From assembly GCF_000019665.1 (NCBI RefSeq), contig NC_010794.1, positions 2,170,001-2,234,000 of the forward strand: a stretch of 64,000 nt of DNA. The letters are read 5' to 3'. The notes under the pieces are model-generated. The model searched no databases and was not told where the DNA came from. It saw only the letters and a program-made list of their open reading frames with translations. Origin of the DNA: Methylacidiphilum infernorum V4. Lineage in GTDB: Bacteria; Verrucomicrobiota; Verrucomicrobiia; Methylacidiphilales; Methylacidiphilaceae. The translations under genes and the position numbers were made by a program. Positions 54,278 to 63,679 of this stretch are shown piece by piece (position 1 is the stretch's first letter; the number at the start of each line of letters is the position of its first letter).

Positions 54278-55696
54278 ATGGGCAAAAACATGAAAAGAAA
54301 AGGGGAGGATTTAAACAAGGATGCGATCCTTTCTCTTTTCAGTAATGAAGCTGAAAAGGCTATACTCGGACTGGCTCTTACAAACCCTGAACTCGTTTTC
54401 GATCGAATAAGGGAACGAATCGCCGCGGATGATTTTTATGTTCCTTCTCACCGCTTGCTTTTTGAGGTGTTATGCGATATGCATTCAAAAAGCATCCCTA
54501 TTGATCTTACCACCGTTCACCAATACCTGATCGATCATCATCTTGAAGAAAAAATGGGAGGAGCCGTTCTTCTTGCCGACCTGGTTGCTTCGTTTGCCAC
54601 CCACCTTAACCTTGAATCCTACATTAAGATCCTCAAAGATAAAAGCGTTTTACGCAAACTCCATCAAGTGGCGCTGAATATCGTGCAGAGTATTTATGAG
54701 AATTCTCACTCCGTCATCCAGGTCCTCGATCAGGCTGAAAAAGAAATTTTTGAAATCACCGATCTCACTATCACCCGATCAACAGTCAAAGCTTCCATAG
54801 AAATCGAAAAAGCGATCGAGCTGATCGATTGTTTCCATAAAAGAAAAGGCAGGTTATTTGGAATTCCCACCGGCTTTTACCACTTGGACCAGATCACCAC
54901 CGGATGGCAGAATGGGGACATGATCGTTTTGGCGGCAAGGCCGGGAGTGGGGAAAACCGCCCTAGGACTGACATTCGCCTGCAGGGCATTGAAAGAAAGG
55001 TATGACCAGGAGAAAGATCTCTGGATCAAACCGGGATATGCCGTGGGATTTTTTAGCTTGGAAATGACCGCCGTACAGATCATGTTAAGGCTCTTAGCTT
55101 CCATAGGGAGTGAAAGCCTGCAGAAAATTCGTCGGGGTGAGCTTGAACCGGCAAGCTTGGAAAAACTCAAGATGCTTGCGGATGATGCCAAGGAATGGCC
55201 ATTTTATATTGATGATTCGAGCGACTTAACGATTCACCAGCTGCGGGCAAAAGCCAGGAGAATGAAAAACCAGTTCGGGGTCGATTTGATCATTATCGAT
55301 TATCTGCAACTTTTACATTCCGATTCCGAGCAAGCAAGAGAAAACAGACAGGTAGAAATTTCCGAAATTTCACGGGGGATCAAGGCATTGGCCAAAGAAT
55401 TAAACATCCCAATAATCGTTTTAGCCCAATTAAATAGAAGAATGGAGGAGGGGAAAAGCGAGCCGGCCTTGCACCACTTGAGGGAATCGGGCGCCATAGA
55501 ACAGGATGCCGATGTCGTCCTTCTTCTCCACAGGTTGGAAAATGATCCAGAGACAGATCACTCAAAGATTCCTTACATCATCCATGTCGCTAAACAAAGA
55601 AATGGTCCTACCGACAAAATCGAGATTTTCTTCAATGCTCCCTATACCCGTTTCGAAGATCCCTTAAAACACGAAACAGACTATTCCTCCTTCTAA
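54278..55696 (+). CDS. dnaB: Replicative DNA helicase DnaB
   Basis: A 472-aa hexameric helicase. The N-terminal primase-interacting domain includes SNEAEKAILGLALTNPEL; the RecA-like core has Walker A ARPGVGKTALGL, Walker B DLIIIDYLQLL, and the arginine-finger region HVAKQRNGPTDKIEIFF. No intein is present. An ATG four codons downstream (MKRKGED) is an alternative start. The AT-rich 240-bp leader contains a parS-like site but no clear DnaA boxes. Confidence 0.95.
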   Translation: MGKNMKRKGEDLNKDAILSLFSNEAEKAILGLALTNPELVFDRIRERIAADDFYVPSHRLLFEVLCDMHSKSIPIDLTTVHQYLIDHHLEEKMGGAVLLADLVASFATHLNLESYIKILKDKSVLRKLHQVALNIVQSIYENSHSVIQVLDQAEKEIFEITDLTITRSTVKASIEIEKAIELIDCFHKRKGRLFGIPTGFYHLDQITTGWQNGDMIVLAARPGVGKTALGLTFACRALKERYDQEKDLWIKPGYAVGFFSLEMTAVQIMLRLLASIGSESLQKIRRGELEPASLEKLKMLADDAKEWPFYIDDSSDLTIHQLRAKARRMKNQFGVDLIIIDYLQLLHSDSEQARENRQVEISEISRGIKALAKELNIPIIVLAQLNRRMEEGKSEPALHHLRESGAIEQDADVVLLLHRLENDPETDHSKIPYIIHVAKQRNGPTDKIEIFFNAPYTRFEDPLKHETDYSSF

Positions 55697-56547
55697 GCAA
55701 TGGTGGTATAGCTCAAAGAAGTAAAACTGGCTTTGAACAGTTGATTTTTGAGTTGATCTTTTTTTATCTTATCTCCTATTGGCCTCCCTAAACGGCCCTA
55801 CGGCAAGTTCCTTCCGGAAGGCAGGCCTGCGGGAGAGGAAGGCTCCGGCCAGGGGTGCACGCGCCGGCTGCACCCGCCTCAATGAAGCAGGAACTGGGCT
55901 TTGTTCCTGTTTGAGCAGCAATGAGCCAGTCTGACGTAGCGACGCAACAAGGATGAAGCCTTTTTGACAGCCGTTTTTCTTAGCCCTTGAGGGGGAACCG
56001 CTCATGGCCTCTGATTGGAGGGAATTCTTAGAGCCGGCCAACTCCTTGCTTTGCACCCAGCACTTTTCCTTGAGCAACGAGGCGGCTGTATAATGGTGAT
56101 GAGGGAAAGGGCGATGAGCACAGAACGGTTGGCAACCCCAACAGCCCAACCCGTGGCAAGCCCCTAGCAAGCCATTGTAGAGCTTCATCCTCAATAGTTC
56201 TCAGCCGTAGCCCAAAAAGACACACCGGGCCGATACGAATGGGCTCGGCAAGACCCTTCGGGGCGGGAAGAAAACGGAACACATACCAGCATATGCTGTT
56301 GATAAAAGAAAAAGAATCGATAGACCTTGGGGAAGGATAACCTTCCTTTCGTTTGGACCTTGCCGATTAAAGGGAAATTCCAGGGAGCTTTGAGTATCAT
56401 CCCCCTACCTCGCAAAACGAATTAGGGGAGCATTTGAAGGGCTTTCACAGCCTCAAGTTTAGGGATCTTGTATCGCGTTCAGGGTTAAAGAAAATTCTAC
56501 CCGAAAGAGGAGAGAAGGCTCTATCCTACTGAAACGATTGTTCGCGG
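55697..56547. other. Gene-free region holding an orphan IS607-type end
   Basis: About 850 bases without an intact gene. It contains the orphan omega-RNA-like segment at 55798-55936. On the minus strand 56415-56028 shows two decayed frames with protein-like stretches (for example APWNFPLIGKVQTKGRLSF and LRLRTIEDEALQWLARGL); no family was recognised. It is likely a scar of mobile-element insertion and decay. Confidence 0.5.
55798..55936 (+). ncRNA. Orphan IS607-type right end / omega-RNA-like segment
   Basis: Closely matches the IS607 right end at 28858-28993: CTACGGC-AGTTCC, GGAGAGGAAGGCTC, CGCCTC..GAAGCAGGAA, and TTGTTCCTGTTTGAGCAG, ending in GTCTGACG. The central stem differs but still pairs perfectly, 55853-55859 GGGTGCA with 55869-55875 TGCACCC. 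The terminal hairpin has a one-base mismatch (GCAGCAA instead of GCAGGAA). No tnpA or tnpB remains beside it. Confidence 0.7.
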
Positions 56548-57339
56548 TTAGAAAAAAGATTCCAGGGGGCTCGTCGCCACGGCAAACTTGGACACTTCAT
56601 CCGTACCCGATTCGTAAGCCATGCGGCCCGCTTCCACGGCCATCTTAAAGGCTCTAGCCATCCGGCAGGGATCGCTTGCAATAGCGATGGCCGTATTGAT
56701 AAGCACCCCATCAGCGCCCATCTCCATGGCCAAGGCGGCGTGGGAAGGTTTACCAATACCTGCGTCCACAATTACGGGCACGGTGGCCTGTTCAATGATA
56801 ATCTCGATCTGGGCCTTGGTTTCCAAGCCTCTCATGGAGCCGATGGGCGAACCCAGGGGCATTACCGCTGCAGCACCTTCCTCTTCAAGCCGTTTGGCGA
56901 GCACCGGATCGGCATTGATATAGGGCAGGACGATAAAATCTTCTTTTACCAGCATCTGAGTGGCTTTAAGGGTCTCAATGGGGTCGGGAAGCAAATACCG
57001 AGGGTCAGGATGGATTTCTAGCTTGATCCACTTGGGCAATCCCCCATGAGCAGCTATTTTTGCGATCCGCACCGCCTCTTCGGCATTCATGGCCCCACTC
57101 GTATTGATAACCAAAAGGTATTTTTCGGTATCAATATAAGAAAGAATATCTTCTTGCCTTTTATTTTCCCCAATCTCCACCCTTCTCAAGGAGACGGTGA
57201 CGATTTGACTTCCACTGGCCTCAAGAGCCTGAGCCATTTGCAGGTAAGAACCAAATTTGCCCGTCCCCACAAGCAGCCGAGACCGAAAGCTCTTGCCCGC
57301 TATGACAAAGCTCTTCGTTTTAATCGGGTTTTCTTCCAT
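56548..57339 (-). CDS. thiG: Thiazole synthase
   Basis: A 263-aa TIM-barrel enzyme forming the thiazole phosphate of thiamine. It starts [19 protein letters not shown], has the Schiff-base Lys in [17 protein letters not shown], and ends with [12 protein letters not shown] and [19 protein letters not shown]. ThiS, ThiF and ThiH/O are not adjacent. No TPP riboswitch fits in the 58-bp gap upstream. Confidence 0.93.
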   Translation of the reverse strand: MEENPIKTKSFVIAGKSFRSRLLVGTGKFGSYLQMAQALEASGSQIVTVSLRRVEIGENKRQEDILSYIDTEKYLLVINTSGAMNAEEAVRIAKIAAHGGLPKWIKLEIHPDPRYLLPDPIETLKATQMLVKEDFIVLPYINADPVLAKRLEEEGAAAVMPLGSPIGSMRGLETKAQIEIIIEQATVPVIVDAGIGKPSHAALAMEMGADGVLINTAIAIASDPCRMARAFKMAVEAGRMAYESGTDEVSKFAVATSPLESFF

Positions 57340-57397
57340 AGCTTAATATGACCTAAAAAGACCGGCCAAGAAAATGCAAAGCGGCCGGGATTTTTTC

Positions 57398-58246
57398 CTA
57401 CTCCACAAATTCCACCGTTATTCCCTTATCCACCATTCCCAGGGCTTTTGCTTGAGCAATAAACTCCTCAATAGCTTGCTTGCCTTCCACTCCATAATCC
57501 AATGTCCTTGCATTGACATACATCCCCACGAATTCATCAATCAAGGGCCATTCGACTCCTCGACTGTATTTTCGTGCATAAGCCAGGGCTTCTACCCGGT
57601 TTTCCAAGGCCCACTCAATGCTTCGCTTCACAAGAGATTGAAGCTCTCTACACTTATCCCTGCCAAGGGACCGTCGCAAGGCATTTCCTCCCAAAGGCAA
57701 GGGGAGGCCCGTTTTTTCTCTCCACCACCTGCCTAAGTCTTCGCACAAAACAAGTCCGTGTTTTACGTAGGAAATTTGTCCTTCATGAATAATCAACCCA
57801 ATATCGGCATATCCTTTTTCCACGGCCAAAAAAACCTGGTCAAAGGGACAAACAAAAAGGTCCAGCTCTTCGGCCCTTTTTCCAAAGTATAAGCATAAGC
57901 CAAGCAATGCGCTTGTATGGAGACCCGGGACGGCTATTTTCTTTTGAACCATCTCTTTTTTTTCAAATTTTTGCTTGGCCACCAGCCTTGGTCCATAACC
58001 TTCACCCATGCTTGCCCCACAATTCATAAGCAGGTAGCGGTCAGCCACCCTGCAATAGGCATGGATGGACAAAGCGGTTAAATCGAGTTTTTCCTGCAAT
58101 GCAAGATTGTTCAATGTTTCAATATCGGTGATGGTTTCCTTAAAAACGTAGTTGGCAAGGGGTATTTTTTTTTGGGAAAGGGCATAAAACATAAAGGCAT
58201 CATCGGCATCGGGAGAATGACCCAGCGTTATCACATCACAGTTCAT
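57398..58246 (-). CDS. mqnD: 1,4-dihydroxy-6-naphthoate synthase (futalosine pathway) or close relative
   Basis: A 282-aa periplasmic-binding-protein-fold enzyme. It begins with LGHSPDADDAFMFYAL, and carries ALSIHAYCRVADRYLLMNCG and the IAVPGLHTSALLGLCLY region. MqnD converts cyclic dehypoxanthine futalosine to dihydroxynaphthoate in menaquinone synthesis. MqnA/B/C are not nearby; the same fold includes uncharacterised relatives, so the assignment is probable. The ATG at 58246 is preferred to a GTG at 58261. Confidence 0.75.
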   Translation of the reverse strand: MNCDVITLGHSPDADDAFMFYALSQKKIPLANYVFKETITDIETLNNLALQEKLDLTALSIHAYCRVADRYLLMNCGASMGEGYGPRLVAKQKFEKKEMVQKKIAVPGLHTSALLGLCLYFGKRAEELDLFVCPFDQVFLAVEKGYADIGLIIHEGQISYVKHGLVLCEDLGRWWREKTGLPLPLGGNALRRSLGRDKCRELQSLVKRSIEWALENRVEALAYARKYSRGVEWPLIDEFVGMYVNARTLDYGVEGKQAIEEFIAQAKALGMVDKGITVEFVE

Positions 58247-58305
58247 AGTCGATTTTAGCACTATTCAAACTTGCTTCAACAGATAAAAAGGAGATAAAAT
58301 GAGAC

Positions 58306-59250
58306 ATGGATTTAAAAACGGCCGTATTTTGTAGTGAAAAATTCGCCCAGCATCGTCCCCCCTCGGGTCATCCCGAATCCCCGGCGCGCATCACCCAACT
58401 GCTTCCCAAATTAAGAGAAGATTTTCTCCATTCAGTTCTCTGGATAGAACCTACGGCTGCTCCTGAACAGTGGATTCAAAGGGTTCACACCCCCCAGTAC
58501 ATAGAAAGGGTAAGAAAAACCCAGAAGGGTCCCATGGTCTTGCTCGATGGGGGAGATACCTTTGCTTACGGTCCTTCTTACGAAGTTGCCCTCCTTGCCG
58601 TGGGAGCAGCATTAAATGCGGTAGATAAAGTGATGTCCAAGGAAATAAAAAATGCTTTCTGTTTTGTCCGTCCTCCTGGACATCATGCTTTGGCTAACGC
58701 GGCAATGGGTTTTTGCCTGTTTAACACGGTGGCCATAGCCGCTAGGTACGCCTTGGAAAAACATGGATTGAAAAAGGTTTTTATCCTTGATTGGGATGTC
58801 CATCACGGCAATGGAACCCAGGATATTTTTTATGAAGACCCTCAAGTGTTTTATGCCAGTCTCCATCAATTTCCCCATTATCCCGGCACGGGGAAATCAA
58901 CCGAAATAGGCAAAAACGAAGGCTTGGGGTACACCCTGAATTTGTGCATGCCCAGGGGAGCATCGGATAGCCACTACGAAAAGGCTTTTGATGAAAAGAT
59001 TATTCCGGCAATAGAGAGTTTTAAACCTGATATGATCTTGATTTCCGCAGGTTTTGATGCCCACAAGGACGATCCTTTGGGAGAAATTTATCTTACTGAA
59101 CAGGGTTTTGAAAAGATGACCCGGCTGATCAAGGAGGCGGCGGAACGCCATTGTCAAGGCAGAATGATTTCTGTTTTGGAAGGGGGTTATAACATAGAAA
59201 GTCTTTATAAGTCCATTAAAAGCCATCTCCAAGCTCTTCTAGCGGACTAG
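58306..59250 (+). CDS. Histone-deacetylase-family amidohydrolase
   Basis: A 314-aa zinc deacetylase. Catalytic segments are clear: RPPGHHALANAAMGFCLFNT with the His dyad, DWDVHHGNGTQDIFYED with the zinc Asp and His, and LISAGFDAHKDDPLGE with the second zinc Asp. Bacterial members act on acetylpolyamines, acetoin-linked or acetyl-lysine substrates; which applies is unknown. AAGGAG precedes the start by about 14 bases. It faces away from mqnD. Confidence 0.88.
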   Translation: MDLKTAVFCSEKFAQHRPPSGHPESPARITQLLPKLREDFLHSVLWIEPTAAPEQWIQRVHTPQYIERVRKTQKGPMVLLDGGDTFAYGPSYEVALLAVGAALNAVDKVMSKEIKNAFCFVRPPGHHALANAAMGFCLFNTVAIAARYALEKHGLKKVFILDWDVHHGNGTQDIFYEDPQVFYASLHQFPHYPGTGKSTEIGKNEGLGYTLNLCMPRGASDSHYEKAFDEKIIPAIESFKPDMILISAGFDAHKDDPLGEIYLTEQGFEKMTRLIKEAAERHCQGRMISVLEGGYNIESLYKSIKSHLQALLAD

Positions 59251-59397
59251 CTGTTTGAAAGGCTAAATTTTTTAATGAAGCGTTGGAGACAAAAGCGGTA
59301 GGGGGAAGACCTTGGCGATCGATTAGGTCCTGCAATTAAGACTTTATGATTTTTCTAGCCCATTTTAGCCTTGATCGAACCCAATCATGACCCATGG

Positions 59398-59955
59398 TTA
59401 GGGATTATCGGGAAACGGTGCGTTGTCTTCATTTTTAATGGTTGAAGAATCCCTTTTAGGATTTTCATCCTTCAGGCTTTCCAGGTAAAGAGCAATGGCC
59501 AAGGCATCCTTGTGACTCATCCGGTAAGGAGGCATGGGCAACTTGGAATATCCTCCACCGGGGAGCATCCCCGTCTCCAGGTATTGAACCATGTCGGCCT
59601 CTTTCCAACCTTCGGGTAATCCAACAAGGGGACCAGCATAACTTGCCCAGTTGTTGACAGAAAGTTTACTTACCCAGGGTAAAGAGGCTCCTTGAAGCCA
59701 TTTATCCATGATCAACCCATTTTCATCCCTTGGAGTATGACATTCCGCACAGAGAGCCACGGCTTCGACCAGGTATTTGCCATGTTGAATCATTTCTCCC
59801 ATCTTGGAATTAGCGTGCCGCCTGGGAGAAGGGGGAGCGGGGGGCAAAGCTTCCTCTTTGGCCAGGGGAAGAATGTCGAGCCCTTCTTCAACGCCCCACG
59901 ATGAACCGAGCAGAAAAAAACAAAATAATAGAACCGTGTAAAAAAAGTCTTTCAC
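59398..59955 (-). CDS. Secreted mono-haem cytochrome c
   Basis: A 185-aa protein starting at GTG with a signal peptide (FFYTVLLFCFFLLGSSWG). A Pro-rich linker precedes a small cytochrome c domain with one haem site, LCAECHTPRDENG near residue 69, and a likely distal Met in GYSKLPMPPYRMSH. The C-terminal tail is charged and ends NAPFPDNP. It is not adjacent to an oxidase or dehydrogenase gene, so its redox partner is unknown. Confidence 0.83.
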   Translation of the reverse strand: MKDFFYTVLLFCFFLLGSSWGVEEGLDILPLAKEEALPPAPPSPRRHANSKMGEMIQHGKYLVEAVALCAECHTPRDENGLIMDKWLQGASLPWVSKLSVNNWASYAGPLVGLPEGWKEADMVQYLETGMLPGGGYSKLPMPPYRMSHKDALAIALYLESLKDENPKRDSSTIKNEDNAPFPDNP

Positions 59956-60044
59956 CCGTCGTAGATCAACTCCTTTTTTTGCTTTTCTTGGGTGAAAAAA
60001 ACAAGTTTTTTTCTTTAAAGATACAAGGAGAACGAAAGAAGACT

Positions 60045-60932
60045 TTAACGATAAGAAAGACGAAGCCCGATATTATCCGGTTTTAAAACGAGCAGTTCTC
60101 CTGAAAGGGATCTCCTTGAAGATTCACTTTTTAAAGCTTGGACAACCGCCGTTGGATCTTCATAGGCGATGGCCATCAGGGTAGAACCTGACCCGCTTAA
60201 ATAAAACCCCAGGGCTCCAGCCTCCAAGGCAGCCCTCTTTAGCTCTGCCCAATAGGGAATGGAAGCCAGCCTATAGGGTTCATGAAAATAATCTACAAAT
60301 AATCCAGCAAGATCCTTGTACCTTTTTTCGAAAAAGCATACCGCTATCATCGAGGCTCTTTGGAGATTTTGGACCGCTTCCTTTAACTTGATTTCAGGAG
60401 GTAAAATTTTCCGGGACAGCTCGGTAGATATTTCTACTTGGGGTACAAAAGCGACGAAAAAAAGCTTGGAGTCTATCCTGGTTCGCAAAACTTTTTTAGG
60501 TCCACAAAGAATAAAACCCCCGAGAAATGCGGGTGTGACGTTATCGGGATGGCCCTCAAGCTCAATAGCACACTCAAGCATCTCTTCTTTGCTGAGCGGA
60601 AAGCCAGCCAAGGCATTCAAACCGGCAAGAAATCCCAACCGAACCGTGGCACTGCTTCCTAGCCCACGGGCTTGAGGAATCTGGGAATGCAGGGACCATT
60701 TAAAAAAGGGAAGGGAAGCCCCCGTTTTTTTTTCAAACCCCTTAAGGGTTTCGACAACCATGGCGGGAGAATCAGACCAGGGAGGAGCTTGTTGTTGGGT
60801 TCTCTCAAGAACGATCACGTTGTAGAGGCTAAGGGCAGCCCCAAAAGTATCGAAGCCCGGACCAAAGTTCGTCGTGGTTGCGGGAATCTTAACCCAGCAC
60901 CGGCTTATTTTTTTTTGAGGCGATATCGACAT
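60045..60932 (-). CDS. thrB: Homoserine kinase
   Basis: A 295-aa GHMP-family kinase. The N-terminal VKIPATTTNFGPGFDTFG and the phosphate-binding loop PQARGLGSSATVRLGFLAGL near residue 90 are typical of ThrB, as is GHPDNVTPAFLGGFIL. The C-terminal SGSGSTLMAIAYE completes the fold. It phosphorylates homoserine in threonine biosynthesis. It starts 6 bp after the rhomboid gene on the same strand. Confidence 0.92.
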   Translation of the reverse strand: MSISPQKKISRCWVKIPATTTNFGPGFDTFGAALSLYNVIVLERTQQQAPPWSDSPAMVVETLKGFEKKTGASLPFFKWSLHSQIPQARGLGSSATVRLGFLAGLNALAGFPLSKEEMLECAIELEGHPDNVTPAFLGGFILCGPKKVLRTRIDSKLFFVAFVPQVEISTELSRKILPPEIKLKEAVQNLQRASMIAVCFFEKRYKDLAGLFVDYFHEPYRLASIPYWAELKRAALEAGALGFYLSGSGSTLMAIAYEDPTAVVQALKSESSRRSLSGELLVLKPDNIGLRLSYR

Positions 60933-60938
60933 GAGCTG

Positions 60939-61661
60939 TTATCGAAGGCTTTGAGCCCGAGGGCAGGAGGATTGATAGGACCTCACGGGCCACAACTTCA
61001 AGTAGAGGTATCCAAAAATGGCTCCTGCTAAATGGGCGGTATGCGAAGAGCCCGTAGGTATATCAAAAACAACACAAAGGGCTTCAAAAATAACGAACAC
61101 AAGGACAAGAACTTGAATGATGAGAAAAAAATTAGGATTAAAGATAAACCGGTTTGAATCAATGTCCTGATTAAAAATGATGCTTCTTATCCAAATCTCT
61201 TGAAGGCAAAAGGCAAAGGCAAGAAGAAAAGAAAACACAACCCCACTGGCTCCAATCAACCCATGCTCGTGCATAGGGCCTCCAAAAAAATACCATCCTA
61301 GTCCTCCGGAAATGGCTCCCCCCAAAAAAAGCAAGGCAAGTCTCAAATGTCCGAGAACTTTTTCCAACTGGTTCCCAAGAAAATAAATGACAATGGCATT
61401 GGTAAGCAGATGAGGAGGTTCCACCTCGTCGTGAAGAAAGGCATAAGTGAGGAACTCCCATAGTCGCCCATGGAGAACGCCATCCGTGGTGAGGGCAAAA
61501 AATGACCTAAACCACGTTGATCCAAAAACAAATAAAAAAGTAATCTGGATAAAATAAAAAATAAAAAGCAAAGTCGTCAGAGCTTGAGTTACCCAAGGCA
61601 ATGTTTTTAAAAAATAGAGAGAAGAACTGTCCTTAACCAAAATCATCTTATCTTTTTTCAT
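60939..61661 (-). CDS. Rhomboid-family intramembrane serine protease
   Basis: A 240-aa polytopic membrane protein with about six transmembrane helices. The catalytic Ser motif is GLIGASGVVFSFLLAF (GxSG), and the catalytic His is in SSHTAHLAGAIFGYLYL; the helix LWEFLTYAFLHDEVEPPHLL with the Asn-containing LLTNAIVIYFLGNQLEKV matches the family's earlier helices. It cleaves membrane-bound substrates. Its target is unknown. Confidence 0.87.
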   Translation of the reverse strand: MKKDKMILVKDSSSLYFLKTLPWVTQALTTLLFIFYFIQITFLFVFGSTWFRSFFALTTDGVLHGRLWEFLTYAFLHDEVEPPHLLTNAIVIYFLGNQLEKVLGHLRLALLFLGGAISGGLGWYFFGGPMHEHGLIGASGVVFSFLLAFAFCLQEIWIRSIIFNQDIDSNRFIFNPNFFLIIQVLVLVFVIFEALCVVFDIPTGSSHTAHLAGAIFGYLYLKLWPVRSYQSSCPRAQSLR

Positions 61662-61788
61662 TTTCCTTTTGAAAACCTACTTTGGATCCTCCGTGAACCT
61701 TCTAAAATAAAGAGTTATTTTTTAAGTTGGCCCTTTTTAGGGTAAAAATCAACCCAATTCCTTCCCTGTTTCTGGGATAAAAGGCCTC

Positions 61789-62676
61789 TCAAACAATATC
61801 CATGGAAACATCGATAGCCCGAGCACTATGGGTGAGAAGTCCAAGAGAAATAAAATCGACTCCCAGCCGACTTACCGCTGTTAGTTTTTCTTTATCCACT
61901 CTTCCCGACACCTCGACCAAGGTCTTATTCCCTATAATCTCCAGTGCTCTTGCAATCTCCTCTACATCCATATTATCAAGCATGATGATGTCGGGAGACA
62001 GCTCGCAAAAAAGGCTGACTTCTTCGAGAGAGGAAGCTTCAATTTCTACCTTAATAAAAGGTTTTTGACATCTAACGCCGCCAAGCTGGCTTTTTATCCA
62101 CTCAAGCCAACCTGCCCCATGTTTCTTCTTGAGAAGGGCTATGTGGTTATCCTTGATGAGAATATGATCTCCAAGGGAGAACCGGTGGTTTGCCCCTCCT
62201 CCGCAAATGACCGCGTATTTCTGGAGCATTCTCAATCCAGGCAGGGTTTTACGGGTATCGAGAATTCTCGTTTTTGTTCCCTTGACGGCTTGAACAAACT
62301 GGCTCGTCAAGGTAGACACACCGCAAAGATGGGATAAGAAATTGAGCGCCACCCTCTCCCCCAGGAGTAAGCTTTGGGCCTTTCCGGAGATTTCCATCAC
62401 GGGAGTATTTTTTCCCACTTCCCGGCCATCCTCCGAAAAAAAGAGGCATTCTACAGAGGGATCAATAAAAGAGAATACCATTTTGACCAAGGGAAGCCCA
62501 CAGAGGATTGCCTGTTCGCGGACAATAACTTGAGCTTTTGCTTCTGTATCTTGGGAAATCAATAAAGAAGAAGTCAGGTCGGCTAGTGCTATATCCTCTT
62601 CTAAACTTTGCTGAATAATTTTCTTAAGAATAAATTCAGGAATAGAATACAGGGGGGAGTTTTTTTTTATTTCCAT
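61789..62676 (-). CDS. nadC: Nicotinate-nucleotide pyrophosphorylase (quinolinate PRTase)
   Basis: A 295-aa enzyme of de novo NAD synthesis. The N-terminal LEEDIALADLTSSLL with the REQAILCGLPLV loop and the C-terminal barrel carrying ILDTRKTLPGLRMLQKYAVI, HILIKDNHIALL, IKVEIEASSLEEV and PDIIMLDNM show the quinolinate and PRPP sites. Length and order are standard. It is divergent from the DUF4388 gene. Confidence 0.95.
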   Translation of the reverse strand: MEIKKNSPLYSIPEFILKKIIQQSLEEDIALADLTSSLLISQDTEAKAQVIVREQAILCGLPLVKMVFSFIDPSVECLFFSEDGREVGKNTPVMEISGKAQSLLLGERVALNFLSHLCGVSTLTSQFVQAVKGTKTRILDTRKTLPGLRMLQKYAVICGGGANHRFSLGDHILIKDNHIALLKKKHGAGWLEWIKSQLGGVRCQKPFIKVEIEASSLEEVSLFCELSPDIIMLDNMDVEEIARALEIIGNKTLVEVSGRVDKEKLTAVSRLGVDFISLGLLTHSARAIDVSMDIV

Positions 62677-62881
62677 TGAAACTTCTATCTTATAAAGTTT
62701 ATTGCATTACCGAACTCATCAATGCACAATACTAGGAATCCCTTCGCTTTTTCTATTTATTAATGGTGGCAATGTTGAAAAAAGCTAGCTTTAAAAAAAG
62801 ATAAGAATAGCGTGGAGGGAATGAAAAAAAGAATAAAATTTTTTCCTTTTTTGGATAAAATGTATTCAAAATCCCAATAGT

Positions 62882-63679
62882 ATGCTCTTTGGAAAAATAA
62901 AATCGATTCCGCTTCCTCAAATCGCCAAAATGATAGAAGAAAAAAGCGGAGTGGTTGAAATAAAAACGCCAAAAAATGAACTTTACAAGCTTCATTTTTC
63001 AAATCGGCAGTTCTTGGGAGCTGAAACAGAAAACGGCTGGGTAGAAGATATTTTTACATTGAGAGCCCTCCTCTTAGAGCTTACGGATAAGCAGGAAAGT
63101 TCCTTTTTTTTTAAGGAAACAGCCGTCGACAGTCAAAATCGAGCCTTGATGCTGCCCATAGAGCAATTTATCATCGCCTCTCTTCATTCTCTTAGGACCA
63201 AGTACCAAAAAACCATTGCCGATTTTTACCCCGATCCTGATACCGTTTTTCTTTCCACCGGCGCCGATCCCAGTTTCCTGGGAAGCGATCTTTTCGCCTT
63301 TTGGATAGAAGCTCAACCTTTTTTTTCTCGAGGAACAACCGCAAAAGAACTATTAAAGTACCTCTTTTTTCCTTTAGAAGACATCCTGTTTTATATCTAT
63401 ACACTCCATTTACTCGAAATGATCAGGTTATCGGATAAAAAAAGAGTATTTCAACTCCCCCTGGTAGAACATCCCCTTCTCAATAGTATAGAGAGTAAAA
63501 CCCCCAACGATAACCTGAGTCCTGCCAACCTCGTAGAAGAAAAGCCTTCTTCATCCCTTGCGGAAAGAACAGAGATCCAGGCGATCCAAGTTTATCAATC
63601 TGACCAACAGCAGAAAAAAGGCTTGCTTAAGCGATTGATTTATAGTTTTAAGAACTTCTTTAGGAAAATGTATGAATGA
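62882..63679 (+). CDS. DUF4388/PatA-type domain protein
   Basis: A 265-aa soluble protein. The start LFGKIKSIPLPQIAKMIEEK with GVVEI and the GAETENG turn resembles DUF4388, a domain in bacterial regulators such as PatA and gliding proteins. The second half is helical and has an unstructured Ser/Asn-rich stretch before a basic C-terminal helix (KKGLLKRLIYSFKNFFRKMY). Its stop overlaps the downstream GTPase start by 8 bp, implying joint translation and a shared pathway. Confidence 0.65.
   Translation: MLFGKIKSIPLPQIAKMIEEKSGVVEIKTPKNELYKLHFSNRQFLGAETENGWVEDIFTLRALLLELTDKQESSFFFKETAVDSQNRALMLPIEQFIIASLHSLRTKYQKTIADFYPDPDTVFLSTGADPSFLGSDLFAFWIEAQPFFSRGTTAKELLKYLFFPLEDILFYIYTLHLLEMIRLSDKKRVFQLPLVEHPLLNSIESKTPNDNLSPANLVEEKPSSSLAERTEIQAIQVYQSDQQQKKGLLKRLIYSFKNFFRKMYE

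Noticed and set aside
57340-57397. TPP riboswitch before thiG
   Set aside because: The gap is too short and lacks the conserved CTGAGA and ACCTGA elements.
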